Positions 52,979-62,748 of a stretch of DNA of 64,000 bases are shown here, piece by piece. The DNA comes from Aromatoleum toluolicum (GTDB taxonomy: Bacteria > Pseudomonadota > Gammaproteobacteria > Burkholderiales > Rhodocyclaceae): assembly GCF_012911005.2 (NCBI RefSeq), contig NZ_WTVS01000020.1:25212-89211 (forward strand), given 5' to 3'. The notes beneath the pieces were generated by a model that made no database searches, had not been told where the DNA came from, and saw nothing but the letters and a program-made list of their open reading frames with translations. Made by a program: the position numbers and the translations under genes. Within the stretch, counting starts at the first letter, position 1; the number at the start of each line of letters is the position of its first letter.

Positions 52979-55149
52979 CAGCGGCCGCCTCCTAATGCCG
53001 TCGCGCGTTCGCGCCGCCGGTAATGGACGAACGCCGGCGCAATCGCCGCGGCCGCGAGCGCAGCCAGCAGCATCAGCGGCCACACGATCGGCCGATTCCA
53101 TTGCCCCCGTGCGGCGTCGCGCCGTTCGATGTCGATGCGCTGGTACTTCAGCGTATTGCGCACCATGCTCCCGGTCTTGCGATTGAGCACCCAGCCGTGC
53201 TGCAGCGAATACGCCTTCGGATGGAAGCCGAAGATCCACGGGGCATCCTGCTGCAGGATGGCGACCATGCGATCGATGACCGCCTGCCGCTCGGCGCCAT
53301 CGGGCATGCTCTTCATCTTCTCGAACAGACGGTCGTACTCCGCGTTCACGTAGTTGGCCGCGTTCTGGCCCGATTCCTTCACCTTCGCCTGGGCGCCGTG
53401 CAGCAGGAAGAGCATGTTCTCCGGATCCGGATAGTCCGCATTCCAGCCGAAAAAGAACAACTGCGCATTGCCCTCGCGGATCTTGTCCTGGAAACGGTTG
53501 TAGTCGGTCGCGCGCACGACGAACTGCACGCCGAGCTCGCGGAACTGCTTGGCCAGCCAGTCGGAGCGCGCCTTGTCGCCAAGACCGCCGGGCGTCGTGT
53601 CGAGATTCAGGATCAGCGGCTCCCCGGTCCTCGCATCGCGCCCGTCCGGGTACCCCGCCTCGGCCAGCAGGCGGCGCGCCACGTCCTTGCTGCGCCGCAC
53701 GGCATGCCCGTCGCGCCATTCATACACCACCGGATTGATCCCGGCCTCGCCTTCGCGCGCGCCGAAGATGCCCGGCGGAATCGGATGCATCGCCGTCACC
53801 CCGCGCCCGTTCAGGAAGATCGACACGAATTCGTCCATATCCAGCGCGACCGAGATCGCCTGCCGCAGCTTGCGCGCCCGTGCCTGCGCCTCCGCATCGG
53901 GACCACCCCCGACGACGCTGTCGAGCATGTTGAAGCCGAGATAGAAGATCGACGGCGAGACCGAGGTGAGCAGCTGAATGCCTTGGTCACGCATGTCGTC
54001 CGAAAGCGACACTTCGCCCTGACTGGTCATCGTCACGGCCTGATCGAAGTTGTCCGACGAAACGCCGGACGCGTCGTAATAGCCCTGCAGGAACTTGTTC
54101 CAGTACGGGATGCCCTCCCGTTCGCGCGTGAACACCACCTTGTCGATGAAGGGCATCGTCTTGCCGCAATCCGCAAGCAGGCCCGCCTCCCGATCGCCCG
54201 GCTCGCCTTCGCACGGAAAACCCTCGCCGCGGAAATTGGGATTGCGCGCGAGCACCATGCGCGCATTCGGATTGTTCTCCGACAGCATGTACGGGCCGGT
54301 ACCGATCGGCCACCAATCGAGGGTCAGGTTGCGTTCGGCCATGCCCGGCTGGCCGAAGAAGCGGTCGGCCTCCGGCGGCACCGGGGCGAAGAACGGCATC
54401 GACAGCCAGTACAGAAACTGCGGATAAGCGCCCTTCAGCGTGATCCGATAGGTGTGGCGATCGACGATCTCGATGCCCGGAACGGTATGGCGCTCCAGAT
54501 CCAGCGCACCGGATGTCCGGGCAGCCTCCGCGGCGAGCGCCTTCTGCAAGGTCTTGAGCCCTGGCAGGTACTCGGCGATCAGCTCGAAGATCGGCGAGTG
54601 CAGCCGCGGATGCGCGAGCCGCTTGATCTGATGAACGAAATCGCCGGCCTCCAGCTCGCGCGTGCCCGTCTCGGCAAAATCGGCGAGGACGCGCACGTCT
54701 TCGAGATCGGCCGCCGACAGGGCCGCATAGCGCAGAGTGCCGTCCGCCCGCCGGGCGAGCGCCGGGTGCGGCTGGTAAAGGATCCCCGGCCGGATGCGGA
54801 TCTCATAGACGCTCATCGCCACCTGCGACGCCGGGGCGCTCACCGGCAGTTCGCGCCCGCCTTCGTCATAGCGCCGCACCACCGGCATCGCCGCCGCGCT
54901 GCCCGGAACCAGCGTGTACGGCCGTTTCAGGTAGTGATACTGAAGCGGTGGCTCATAGATCTGATACAGGAAAGTGGCCTCATCCTCGCTGTACGACTGT
55001 ACCGGATCGAGGTGCTTCGGGCGGTCCGTGAATGCCGAGTACATGATGTTGCGTCCCTGCTCCGACGCCGGATAGGGGTCGTTCCACACCGGCCCGCAGG
55101 CAGCGAGAAAGGTGCAAAACACCAACAGGAGCGGGAAACGGCGCAACAT
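52978..55149 (-). CDS. Extracellular solute-binding protein family 5 (YejA-like), lipoprotein with C-terminal membrane segment
   Basis: A 723-residue peptide-binding protein, larger than the usual 500-600. The start carries a lipobox (FLAAC, Cys18). The SBP_bac_5 core includes WWPIGTGPYML, ARNPNFRG, AISVALDMDEFVSIFLNG and PGIFGAREGEAG. Unusually, the last 45 residues hold a hydrophobic segment (WPLMLLAALAAAAIAPAFVHY) followed by Arg residues, so the protein may be anchored at both ends. It is likely periplasmic, feeding the two permeases that follow. Confidence 0.87.
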   Translation of the reverse strand: MLRRFPLLLVFCTFLAACGPVWNDPYPASEQGRNIMYSAFTDRPKHLDPVQSYSEDEATFLYQIYEPPLQYHYLKRPYTLVPGSAAAMPVVRRYDEGGRELPVSAPASQVAMSVYEIRIRPGILYQPHPALARRADGTLRYAALSAADLEDVRVLADFAETGTRELEAGDFVHQIKRLAHPRLHSPIFELIAEYLPGLKTLQKALAAEAARTSGALDLERHTVPGIEIVDRHTYRITLKGAYPQFLYWLSMPFFAPVPPEADRFFGQPGMAERNLTLDWWPIGTGPYMLSENNPNARMVLARNPNFRGEGFPCEGEPGDREAGLLADCGKTMPFIDKVVFTREREGIPYWNKFLQGYYDASGVSSDNFDQAVTMTSQGEVSLSDDMRDQGIQLLTSVSPSIFYLGFNMLDSVVGGGPDAEAQARARKLRQAISVALDMDEFVSIFLNGRGVTAMHPIPPGIFGAREGEAGINPVVYEWRDGHAVRRSKDVARRLLAEAGYPDGRDARTGEPLILNLDTTPGGLGDKARSDWLAKQFRELGVQFVVRATDYNRFQDKIREGNAQLFFFGWNADYPDPENMLFLLHGAQAKVKESGQNAANYVNAEYDRLFEKMKSMPDGAERQAVIDRMVAILQQDAPWIFGFHPKAYSLQHGWVLNRKTGSMVRNTLKYQRIDIERRDAARGQWNRPIVWPLMLLAALAAAAIAPAFVHYRRRERATALGGGR

Positions 55150-55278
55150 GGCAGCAGGATTCTACCTGCAAGCCGGCACGCTTCGCGCCTCGAAGCGATA
55201 CGATCGTGGTTGCGCACGTCGACCATCGGCGCCCATCGGCTATAATCCGCCGACCATCAAGACGGAGCATTACCGAAA

Positions 55279-56070
55279 ATGGGCTTTCTCGCCGGAAAAC
55301 GCATTCTGATCACCGGACTGCTCAGCAATCGCTCGATTTCGTACGGCATCGCCAAAGCCATGCACCGTGAAGGTGCGGAACTCGCCTTCACGTACCAGAA
55401 CGAACGCTTCCAGGACCGCGTAGCCAAGATGGCTGCCGAATTCGATTCGGACCTCATCTTCTCGTGCGACGTGCAGAACGACGAGGAAATCACCGCGCTG
55501 TTCGACCAGTTGGCGCAGAAATGGGATGGCCTCGACGGCCTCGTCCATTCGATCGCCTTTGCACCTGGCGATGCCCTGGAAGGCGACTTCCTCGAAGGCT
55601 TCTCGCGGGAAGCGTTCCGCATCTCCCAGGAAATCAGTGCCGGCAGCTTCCCGCTGCTCGCCAAGGCAGCACGCCCGATGATGAAGGGCCGCAGGGGCGC
55701 ACTCCTGACGATGTCCTACCTCGGCGCCGTGCGCACGATGCCCAACTACAACATCATGGGCCTGGCCAAGGCAAGCCTCGAGAGCGCGGTGCGCTATATG
55801 GCCGTCTGCCTCGGCCCGGAAGGCACCCGTGTGAATGCGGTCTCCGCGGGCCCGATCAAGACGCTGGCAGCTTCGGGCATCGGCAGCTTCAGCAAGCTGC
55901 TGTCGTTCAACGAGCACAACGCCCCGCTGCGTCGCAACGTCACCATCGAGGAAGTCGGCAACGCTGCGGCCTTCCTCTGCTCGGATCTCGCAAGCGGCGT
56001 CACCGGCGAGATCATGTACGTTGACGGCGGCTTCAACACCACCGCGCTCGGCAACTCGGAACAGCCCTGA
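55279..56070 (+). CDS. fabI: Enoyl-[acyl-carrier-protein] reductase (NADH)
   Basis: A 263-residue short-chain-dehydrogenase-type FabI. Features are [34 protein letters not shown], the catalytic Tyr-x6-Lys in [15 protein letters not shown] and the cofactor loop [14 protein letters not shown]. It catalyses the last reduction step of fatty acid elongation and is the usual triclosan target. It is divergent from the transporter operon and ends before a strong bidirectional terminator. Confidence 0.97.
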   Translation: MGFLAGKRILITGLLSNRSISYGIAKAMHREGAELAFTYQNERFQDRVAKMAAEFDSDLIFSCDVQNDEEITALFDQLAQKWDGLDGLVHSIAFAPGDALEGDFLEGFSREAFRISQEISAGSFPLLAKAARPMMKGRRGALLTMSYLGAVRTMPNYNIMGLAKASLESAVRYMAVCLGPEGTRVNAVSAGPIKTLAASGIGSFSKLLSFNEHNAPLRRNVTIEEVGNAAAFLCSDLASGVTGEIMYVDGGFNTTALGNSEQP

Positions 56071-56115
56071 CGCCAAGCCTCTCGGCGAGCCGCTCGGCGC
56101 GCGGCCGTTAGTCAA

Positions 56116-56155
56116 AACAAGAACGCCCGATGCGTCAGCATCGGGCGTTCTTGTT
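56116..56155. terminator. Bidirectional intrinsic terminator between fabI and ppiD
   Basis: A perfect stem of AACAAGAACGCCCGATGC and its complement around a GTCA loop, with A/T tracts on both sides. It can stop transcription of both convergent genes. Confidence 0.93.
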
Positions 56156-56204
56156 TGTGCGAGCGACAAGGGGGCAACGCCTTGGCGCGCCCCTGTGTCG
56201 TCGC

Positions 56205-58103
56205 TTACTGCTGTTGCGGCCGAACCGCAGCGGTATTGATGTTCACGGCGTAACGACCGCGCAGCGACGTGAGGAATGCGTTGAAATCGCGTTCCGCAAC
56301 CAGGCGCTGGTACTGCCCCTCCAGCGCCTTGAGGCGTTGATCGTCCTTCGCGATTTCGATCCGATTCACGCTCTCGATGCGGTAGACGGAATATCCGCCC
56401 CCCTGCATCGGCGCCCCGACGTAAGCCGGCAGCTTCGTTCCCGGTGCTCCGAATACCGCAGAAATCGCTGCCTGCGGCAACTCCGGTTTCGCCCGCTGCA
56501 CAGTGCGCGCCGCGCTCCAGTCGCCCGGCACCGATTCGCCCTTCTGCAGCAACGCGAGTGCAGCCTCCCCGCGTTCGGCCGCGAGCTTTGCCGCCTGCTC
56601 CGTCTTGAGCTGCTGTTCGATGGCACCCTTTACCTGCTCGAAAGGTGTCCGTTGTGCCGCCTGATGCTCCACTACGCGCGCGGACACGAGCGTTCCACGC
56701 GATACCTCGACGGCCTCGACGTTACGCTGCTTCGTCACCGCCTCATCCGAGAACAGGGCATTCAACAGCTTCTCGTTGGTGTAGTCGCCCACTGCACCGC
56801 CAACCCGCTGAATCCAGTCGGTCGTGCGAATCTGGAGCTTCAGCGCGTCCGCCACCGGTTTCAGGCTGTCCGACTGCTCGTACACCGTGTTCGAGAACAC
56901 CTCGGCCTGCTCCGCGAACTTCTTGCTCGCTTCCTGACGCTTGAGTTCTTCGACGATCTCGCCCTTCACCTCATCGAACGGCCGGGCGTGAGCCGACTTG
57001 ATGTCCGTGACTTCGATGATGTGGAATCCGAAGTCCGACCGCACGACGTCGCTGATCTGTCCCTTGTCGAGGCCGAACACGGCATCCTCGAACGGCTTCA
57101 CCATCGCACCCCGCCCGAAGAATCCGAGGTCTCCCCCGCGCGAAGCAGAACCCGGATCATCCGATTCCGACTTCGCCAGCTCTGCGAACCGCTTCGGATC
57201 GGCGCGCAATTGCTTCAGGATCCCGGCAGCCTTTTCACCCGCCTTCGCAACTGCATCCGCCGACACGTCCGCCGCGGCCCCGATCAGGATATGCCGTGCA
57301 CTGCGTTCCTCGGGTTGGCTGAAACGTTCCGCATTCGCGTCATAGAACTTGCGGGCAGCATCGTCCGACACGCTTACCTGATCGAGAACCGCGTCCTGGT
57401 TGAAGACCACATACTCCGCACGCAACCGGGCCGGCCGCTCGAAGCGTTCCCCGTTCGCGTCGTAGTACTGCTTTGCCGCGTCGTCGGCCAGCTTCACCTC
57501 CTCGACAAAACGGTTCGCGGGAAACTGCAGTTCACTGATCTTCCGCTCCTCGAGTTGCGCCGTCAGAAAGCGCCTGATCGACTCACGCGAAGTGAACGCC
57601 GAGTCGCCGACGGCCTGGGCCACCTGCTGCATACGCAGATCCTGCGCGAGTCGGGACTCGAACATGGCCGGAGTCATGCCCTGCGCCCGCACCGCCGCCT
57701 CGTAGCGCTCGATCGAAAAGCGCCCGTCCTGCTGGAACGCGTCCACTCCAGCGATCACCTGCTGCAACTGCTGCGGCGTCACGATGAGCCGACTGTCGGC
57801 CGCATGCAGCGCCAGCAGACGCTGATTCACGAGGTTCTCCACGACCGAACGACGGATCGGCTCCGAATCGAGCAATGCCCTATCGACCTCCCCACCCATC
57901 GACTCCCGCAGCCGATCCTGCTGCTCGCGCAAGGCCTGATCGAACTCCGCAGTGGAAATCTTCGACTTGCCGACCGTCGCGACGTCCATCCCGGTGGGCC
58001 CATCCTGAAAATACGAATCCAGCCCGAAGAAAGCGAAGGGGACGATCAGCAGCGCAAGGATGATCTGCGCCACGCGTTTGTTGTTGCGAACTGATTCCAG
58101 CAT
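56205..58103 (-). CDS. ppiD: PpiD-like periplasmic peptidyl-prolyl isomerase / chaperone
   Basis: A 632-residue membrane-anchored chaperone. The start MLESVRNNKRVAQIILALLI gives an N-terminal membrane helix; a SurA_N-like helical domain follows, then a parvulin domain (about 265-370; RSARHILIGAA, GGDLGFFGRGAMVKPFEDAVF, SDFGFHIIEVTDI) and a helical C-terminal part. It helps fold outer-membrane and secreted proteins. ATG 58103 is chosen because it starts at the anchor helix and gives normal PpiD length. Confidence 0.93.
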   Translation of the reverse strand: MLESVRNNKRVAQIILALLIVPFAFFGLDSYFQDGPTGMDVATVGKSKISTAEFDQALREQQDRLRESMGGEVDRALLDSEPIRRSVVENLVNQRLLALHAADSRLIVTPQQLQQVIAGVDAFQQDGRFSIERYEAAVRAQGMTPAMFESRLAQDLRMQQVAQAVGDSAFTSRESIRRFLTAQLEERKISELQFPANRFVEEVKLADDAAKQYYDANGERFERPARLRAEYVVFNQDAVLDQVSVSDDAARKFYDANAERFSQPEERSARHILIGAAADVSADAVAKAGEKAAGILKQLRADPKRFAELAKSESDDPGSASRGGDLGFFGRGAMVKPFEDAVFGLDKGQISDVVRSDFGFHIIEVTDIKSAHARPFDEVKGEIVEELKRQEASKKFAEQAEVFSNTVYEQSDSLKPVADALKLQIRTTDWIQRVGGAVGDYTNEKLLNALFSDEAVTKQRNVEAVEVSRGTLVSARVVEHQAAQRTPFEQVKGAIEQQLKTEQAAKLAAERGEAALALLQKGESVPGDWSAARTVQRAKPELPQAAISAVFGAPGTKLPAYVGAPMQGGGYSVYRIESVNRIEIAKDDQRLKALEGQYQRLVAERDFNAFLTSLRGRYAVNINTAAVRPQQQ

Positions 58104-58248
58104 CGTTGAGTTCCGTGAGTTCCCTGGAGGATGGCAAGGCGGCGTGCGCCGCGGACATAGGCGTAGGATTATCGCATTGCGCAGGCTTGCTGGCCAAACG
58201 CGCCACGCGATGCGGAACAACTCCGCCCTAGCCGGCGCAGCTAACCCG

Positions 58249-59571
58249 TCAACAACGTCCGATGCCGTGGTACTCGAATCCATGTCGCCGCGGCAGCTCC
58301 GCCCCGAATACGTTCCGGCCGTCAAAGATCACTGCCTGACGCAGTTGGGTCCGAATCGCCGCGAAGTCAGGGCTCCGGAACGCTTTCCACTCCGTCACGA
58401 CGATCAGCGCGTCGGCGCCTTCGCACGCCGCGAGTGGCGTCGGTGCGTACGACACGCCACCGAGCCCCGCGAACACACGCCGCGATTCCTCCATTGCAAC
58501 CGGGTCATGCGCGCCGACGGTAGCGCCCGCCTCGACAAGCTCCATCACAAGCTCCCGGCTCGGCGCATCCCGCATGTCGTCCGTATCAGGCTTGAAGGCC
58601 AGCCCCCAAAGGGCAAAGTGCTTGCCACGGAGATCCTCGCCAAACCTCCGTTTCACCTTCTCGGCCAGCACGCGCTTCTGCGCCTCGTTCGCACGCTCCA
58701 CCGCAGTCAGCACCTGCAACTCCCTTCCATGCTCGCTCGCCGTCTTTACGAGCGCCTTGACGTCCTTCGGAAAGCACGAGCCGCCATAGCCGCAGCCCGC
58801 ATACAAGAAGGAATAGCCGATGCGAGCGTCCGATCCGATACCGACTCGCACGGATTCAATGTCCGCCCCGACCGTCTCGGCCAGATTCGCCAGCTCGTTC
58901 ATGAAACTGATCCGGGTTGCGAGCATGGCGTTCGCCGCGTACTTCGTCAGTTCCGCCGAGCGAACATCCATTACCAGCATCCGGTCGTGGTTTCGGACAA
59001 ATGGCGCATACAGCGCACGCATCAGGAAAATCGCCTGCTCATCGTCCGCACCGACGATGATCCGATCCGGTCGCATGAAATCCTCGACCGCAGCCCCTTC
59101 CTTGAGAAACTCCGGATTCGAGGCCACCGCAAACGGCACGCTCACCCCACGGTTCGCCAGTTCCTCCAGAATCGCCGCCCTCACCCTGTCAGCCGTACCC
59201 ACCGGCACGGTCGACTTATCGACCACGACCTTGTAGTCCGTCATTCGTCGACCGATGTCGCGCGCTGCGCTCACCACATACTGCAGATCCGCCGAACCAT
59301 CCTCATCGGGTGGCGTACCCACCGCGATGAACATGATCGTGCCGTGCGAACAAGCCTGTTCAGCGTCCGTCGTGAACTTGAGGCGCCCCGCCCCCACGTT
59401 GCGCTGAACAATCTCCTTCAGGCCGGGCTCGTAGATCGGAATGTCCCCCTCGTTGAGCACCCGAATCTTGTCAGCATTCACATCGAGGCACACCACATCG
59501 TTGCCCATTTCAGAGAGACAGGCGCCGGTTACCAAGCCTACGTAGCCCGTGCCAATTACTGTGACCTTCAT
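58249..59571 (-). CDS. ugd: UDP-glucose 6-dehydrogenase
   Basis: A 440-residue enzyme making UDP-glucuronate from UDP-glucose. The NAD-binding start is [20 protein letters not shown], the catalytic Cys is in [16 protein letters not shown], and [18 protein letters not shown] is conserved. ATG 59571 follows TAGGAAGAAA. It lies downstream of, and on the same strand as, the exopolysaccharide genes, and would supply glucuronate for the PssD/PssE-type transferase. Confidence 0.95.
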   Translation of the reverse strand: MKVTVIGTGYVGLVTGACLSEMGNDVVCLDVNADKIRVLNEGDIPIYEPGLKEIVQRNVGAGRLKFTTDAEQACSHGTIMFIAVGTPPDEDGSADLQYVVSAARDIGRRMTDYKVVVDKSTVPVGTADRVRAAILEELANRGVSVPFAVASNPEFLKEGAAVEDFMRPDRIIVGADDEQAIFLMRALYAPFVRNHDRMLVMDVRSAELTKYAANAMLATRISFMNELANLAETVGADIESVRVGIGSDARIGYSFLYAGCGYGGSCFPKDVKALVKTASEHGRELQVLTAVERANEAQKRVLAEKVKRRFGEDLRGKHFALWGLAFKPDTDDMRDAPSRELVMELVEAGATVGAHDPVAMEESRRVFAGLGGVSYAPTPLAACEGADALIVVTEWKAFRSPDFAAIRTQLRQAVIFDGRNVFGAELPRRHGFEYHGIGRC

Positions 59572-59644
59572 TTTCTTCCTACACAATTAGACCGTATTCA
59601 TAATAACGCGCCGAAACACGCGAAACTCCACGTGACTATTGCGA

Positions 59645-60748
59645 TTATTGTGCGCGTTCCACAAAACGTGCTGCACACCCAGGACAGGCGGCGAGTTCAA
59701 GGTCGTCCCACATGATTTGCATGGTTCCGCCCCTCTCACGAACGAAATCGATTAACCGACTCGACGTGTAAAGCTTTATTGGGTTGAACTCAGAAAGCCC
59801 GCCAGGCTTTGGGTCGTCGGGGTGATGGGTATGACCCTTAACATCGAAAATGATTTTCTTCTTTTCACCCTCAACGGTAGCAGTCAAAAGAAAGCGACCT
59901 TTCTCTTCATCCCCTTCCACAAATCCATAATCGAGAGTCACCCATTTTCCAACAGGAACAACAAATTCCCGGTTTATCTCTGACCAAATCGCTGATTTCC
60001 AGCGGTTATTATCGACATTCAAGGTCTGCGCATGAGCCTGAAAATAAATTACCCCATTGGAGCCTGGCATATCCTTGATAAGATTAACGGTAATCCGAAA
60101 CGGAAATCCTTCACCAGTCCAACTGGCATTGTTCCACCACTCCGATACGGTCAGCCAATCAAAAGTCCCCGGGAATGAGCGAACAATATTGAAATCGGAA
60201 TGCAGAAACATGCGGACCGACACCCCCAGTTCCCGTACTCCTTTGCTCCCATGCACGCTCATTTGCACCCGCCCCTTCACAGGACGATTAGCAGCCGTAA
60301 TTACATTTGGTTTCGCAATCCAGAACCGCAACACCCGATTAGAAGCCTCAGCAGGTGATTGCACGATGTCAGCACCACGTTCGTCCTCGCTTCCGCCTTC
60401 AAACTCAATTATGGCGCGACCAAACTTAGTGGCTGAAGTACCTTTAACCTCTGCGGTCTGTGCGCACAACTGCTCACCCGCCCAGCCTTCGAATGTGCCC
60501 CGTTTCCCCGCCACGTCGTCGCGAACTCGAACAGAACCATCAAACCCGGTTCGAAACCGAGAACTCGCCCGTTCGATACAAGGAGCAAACCATGCGTCCC
60601 GATGCGCGCCTCCATCATTAGCTATCGCTGGCGCAAAGCCACTTAACAGAAATAAAATTGCGATATAGATCGAATTTCTAAAACGTCTGAGATAATGCCT
60701 GTCTGCCACGACCAAGCTGCCGAAATATAACGTATACCGACCTGTCAT
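59645..60748 (-). CDS. Secreted protein of the exopolysaccharide locus, possibly a lectin/lyase-like beta-sandwich
   Basis: A 367-residue protein whose ATG overlaps the stop of the pssE-like gene. A hydrophobic stretch at about 27-42 ending PAIAND looks like a signal peptide behind a basic N-terminal extension. The remainder is rich in beta strands and aromatic residues (GVIYFQAHAQTLNVDNNRW, FVVPVGKWVTLDYGFVEGDE, MQIMWDDLELAACPGCAARF), reminiscent of concanavalin-like jelly-roll domains of polysaccharide lyases or glucan-binding proteins. I cannot name a family. A role in trimming or binding the nascent glucuronate-containing polymer is inferred from its place. Confidence 0.65.
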   Translation of the reverse strand: MTGRYTLYFGSLVVADRHYLRRFRNSIYIAILFLLSGFAPAIANDGGAHRDAWFAPCIERASSRFRTGFDGSVRVRDDVAGKRGTFEGWAGEQLCAQTAEVKGTSATKFGRAIIEFEGGSEDERGADIVQSPAEASNRVLRFWIAKPNVITAANRPVKGRVQMSVHGSKGVRELGVSVRMFLHSDFNIVRSFPGTFDWLTVSEWWNNASWTGEGFPFRITVNLIKDMPGSNGVIYFQAHAQTLNVDNNRWKSAIWSEINREFVVPVGKWVTLDYGFVEGDEEKGRFLLTATVEGEKKKIIFDVKGHTHHPDDPKPGGLSEFNPIKLYTSSRLIDFVRERGGTMQIMWDDLELAACPGCAARFVERAQ

Positions 60749-61227
60749 CTAGATGCACGAATATACGCGTCGAGCCTTTCAATCAACTGCCCACTTGCGA
60801 ACTCCGCTAGCTGAGGCCCCACAGACAATCGGTGCCGCTCATCCAACCTAGCTGCAACCTCGTCCTCGCTCCAGGCGACACTAACGCCCGGACGGCCATC
60901 CAACCAGCGCGCTGTCGCGAACTGATGGTCATTGCGGTGTTCCCCCAACCCGGCTTTTCGCGGCATGATCAGAATGGGACGCTGGTAGCGTAGCGCCGTA
61001 AGAATCGAACCCATCCCCGCGTGAGACACAATCAGGTCAGCTTGACGCATAAGCTCATCCGCTTTAGCGGGCGGCAAGAAATCGGCATGAGTCATGGCTC
61101 GAGGCTGCAGGCCACTTGGACCGATTTGTCCAAACACTTCAACGTCCGAGTTTGCTTCAGCCCACTTATCGACTGCTTCAACCAATCGATTGAAGGCCAG
61201 CTGGGTTCCAACAGTTACGAAGATCAC
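60745..61227 (-). CDS. pssE: PssE-like (Alg13-type) glycosyltransferase subunit
   Basis: A 160-residue protein of the glycosyltransferase family 28 C-terminal type (VIFVTVGTQLAFNRLVEAVD, LIVSHAGMGSILTALRYQRP, RPILIMPRKAGLGEHRNDHQ). I choose the GTG at 61227, which overlaps the pssD stop as GTGA; a TTG 15 bp upstream is the alternative. In rhizobia PssD and PssE together form a beta-1,4-glucuronosyltransferase acting on lipid-linked glucose. This one carries the donor-binding half. Confidence 0.85.
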   Translation of the reverse strand: MIFVTVGTQLAFNRLVEAVDKWAEANSDVEVFGQIGPSGLQPRAMTHADFLPPAKADELMRQADLIVSHAGMGSILTALRYQRPILIMPRKAGLGEHRNDHQFATARWLDGRPGVSVAWSEDEVAARLDERHRLSVGPQLAEFASGQLIERLDAYIRASR

Positions 61228-61667
61228 AGCACCGCCCCCCAATAATGTGGCCCCTCAGGCTTAGCCAAGTGCTCCCACTGAGTAAGCCACACATGAGCCC
61301 ACCGCCCCACCTTGGCCCCGGAGGTAGAGAGTGTCTCCGAATTTGCGATGCTGTCGATCCAAACGGTTCGCGCACCAAACAGCCGACCAAATAAGATGGC
61401 CGCAAATCCAGGAGCTGCACCAGTCGTTACCACCACGTCAGGACGAATCCTGACCATTAGCCAGGCCACTTGCAGGAACATCCTCGCAAGCGCCATTTTG
61501 TTCCATAAATTCGCATCCTGAACGACGTGCAACTCTCCTTCCACGTCTTTAACATAGTCCTTTTGGGTGGAAATCCAAACAACATCGGAACGCGCAAACG
61601 CCCCGCGCAGTCGCATGAGTTGCACCCAATGCCCCCCACCAGAAGCCACCGCAAGAACTCTCGTCAC
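61224..61667 (-). CDS. pssD: PssD-like (Alg14-type) glycosyltransferase subunit
   Basis: A 147-residue membrane-associated partner starting MTRVLAVASGGGHWVQLMRL, with RPDVVVTTGAAPGFAAILFG and ARTVWIDSIANSETLSTSG. It is the Alg14/EpsD-like half that docks the catalytic PssE half to the inner membrane. Length and order (pssD before pssE) match rhizobial exopolysaccharide loci. Confidence 0.87.
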   Translation of the reverse strand: MTRVLAVASGGGHWVQLMRLRGAFARSDVVWISTQKDYVKDVEGELHVVQDANLWNKMALARMFLQVAWLMVRIRPDVVVTTGAAPGFAAILFGRLFGARTVWIDSIANSETLSTSGAKVGRWAHVWLTQWEHLAKPEGPHYWGAVL

Positions 61668-61677
61668 GATTTCAGCC

Positions 61678-62748
61678 TCAATGGTCGGTGGCCGGTAGAG
61701 GTGTATTCAAGACATCCCACCACAGATGCTCGACCCGCGGGTAAATAGTCTTGGCCGAAAACCCTTGATCAAACGCCGCGCGTCCGACACGTGCAGTAGC
61801 CTCGCGATATGCATCGTCAGCCATCGCCTTCGAGAGCACACTTGCAAGTTGTGCGGGGTCACCAGCATCAACGAGTAAGCCACGGCCATCCGCCAAAACG
61901 GCGGGAATACCCCCGACCCTAGTAGAAATAACGCAATTATTCCGCCCCATCGCTTCCAGAATGAACATGGGCATTGCCTCATCACGGGAGGGCAAAACGG
62001 CGATAGAGGAGCGTTCAAGAAGGTGCATCAAGGACCGATGGTCGATGGAACCAACGAATTCCGCATCATCAAGCGAATCGGGTACAACCTCCCGATCAAT
62101 TACCGGCCCCGCGATAACCAGTTTCCAGCCGCGGCCTACCCCAACTCGTCGCCACGCTTCCGCAAGCACATCCACGCCTTTCCGATTGGACACGCCCCCA
62201 CCGAAAACCACCAATCGTTCCTTTTCCTTTGGCAGCCCTTCCGGCACCGCATTGGGAATCAACTCCACACGCATCGCAGGAACAAACCGGCAAACTGCAT
62301 CCTGGGTGGCTCGGCTAAGCACGACTACCTTTGTAGCAGCCGACAACACCTTCTCGACCAGCCAAGGACGTCGACTGGAAAAATCAACAAAACTGCTGCC
62401 GTGCATATGTGCAACTGTCCCAAACCCTCTGGCTCGGGCAAGAAGAAGCAATAACCCCTCGCGAACAAACGAACCGCCTTGCGATAAGTGCACCACAAAT
62501 ACGTTCTTCTTCGCATCGCGTAACTTGAAGATAGTGGCAAAAGCCCGGAGGAACAGGACTACTGAACGCAACCCTTTAGAGCCATCGCGAGACGTAATCA
62601 CGCCCACTTCAAAGTTCGAAAACTGCCAACCCAGATAGCCGTTGACGACCTGAGTCATACCCCCCGCAACCTCCCCATGACGCCCCACCTGCCATGCGAC
62701 AGGCCGGCAAGACCCAACGGACTTAGGTGAAGCTTCGATATTGATCAC
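61678..62748 (-). CDS. Family 4 glycosyltransferase
   Basis: A 356-residue GT-B transferase that starts with GTG 62748, overlapping the previous stop (GTGA). The GT4 features are GGMTQVVNGYLGW near the N-terminus, IPNAVPEG, VVFGGGVSNRKGVDVLAEAW and the Glu-x7-Glu motif in SRDEAMPMFILEAMG. It adds one sugar in exopolysaccharide repeat-unit assembly; donor and acceptor are unknown. It lies 10 bp before pssD. Confidence 0.87.
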   Translation of the reverse strand: MINIEASPKSVGSCRPVAWQVGRHGEVAGGMTQVVNGYLGWQFSNFEVGVITSRDGSKGLRSVVLFLRAFATIFKLRDAKKNVFVVHLSQGGSFVREGLLLLLARARGFGTVAHMHGSSFVDFSSRRPWLVEKVLSAATKVVVLSRATQDAVCRFVPAMRVELIPNAVPEGLPKEKERLVVFGGGVSNRKGVDVLAEAWRRVGVGRGWKLVIAGPVIDREVVPDSLDDAEFVGSIDHRSLMHLLERSSIAVLPSRDEAMPMFILEAMGRNNCVISTRVGGIPAVLADGRGLLVDAGDPAQLASVLSKAMADDAYREATARVGRAAFDQGFSAKTIYPRVEHLWWDVLNTPLPATDH

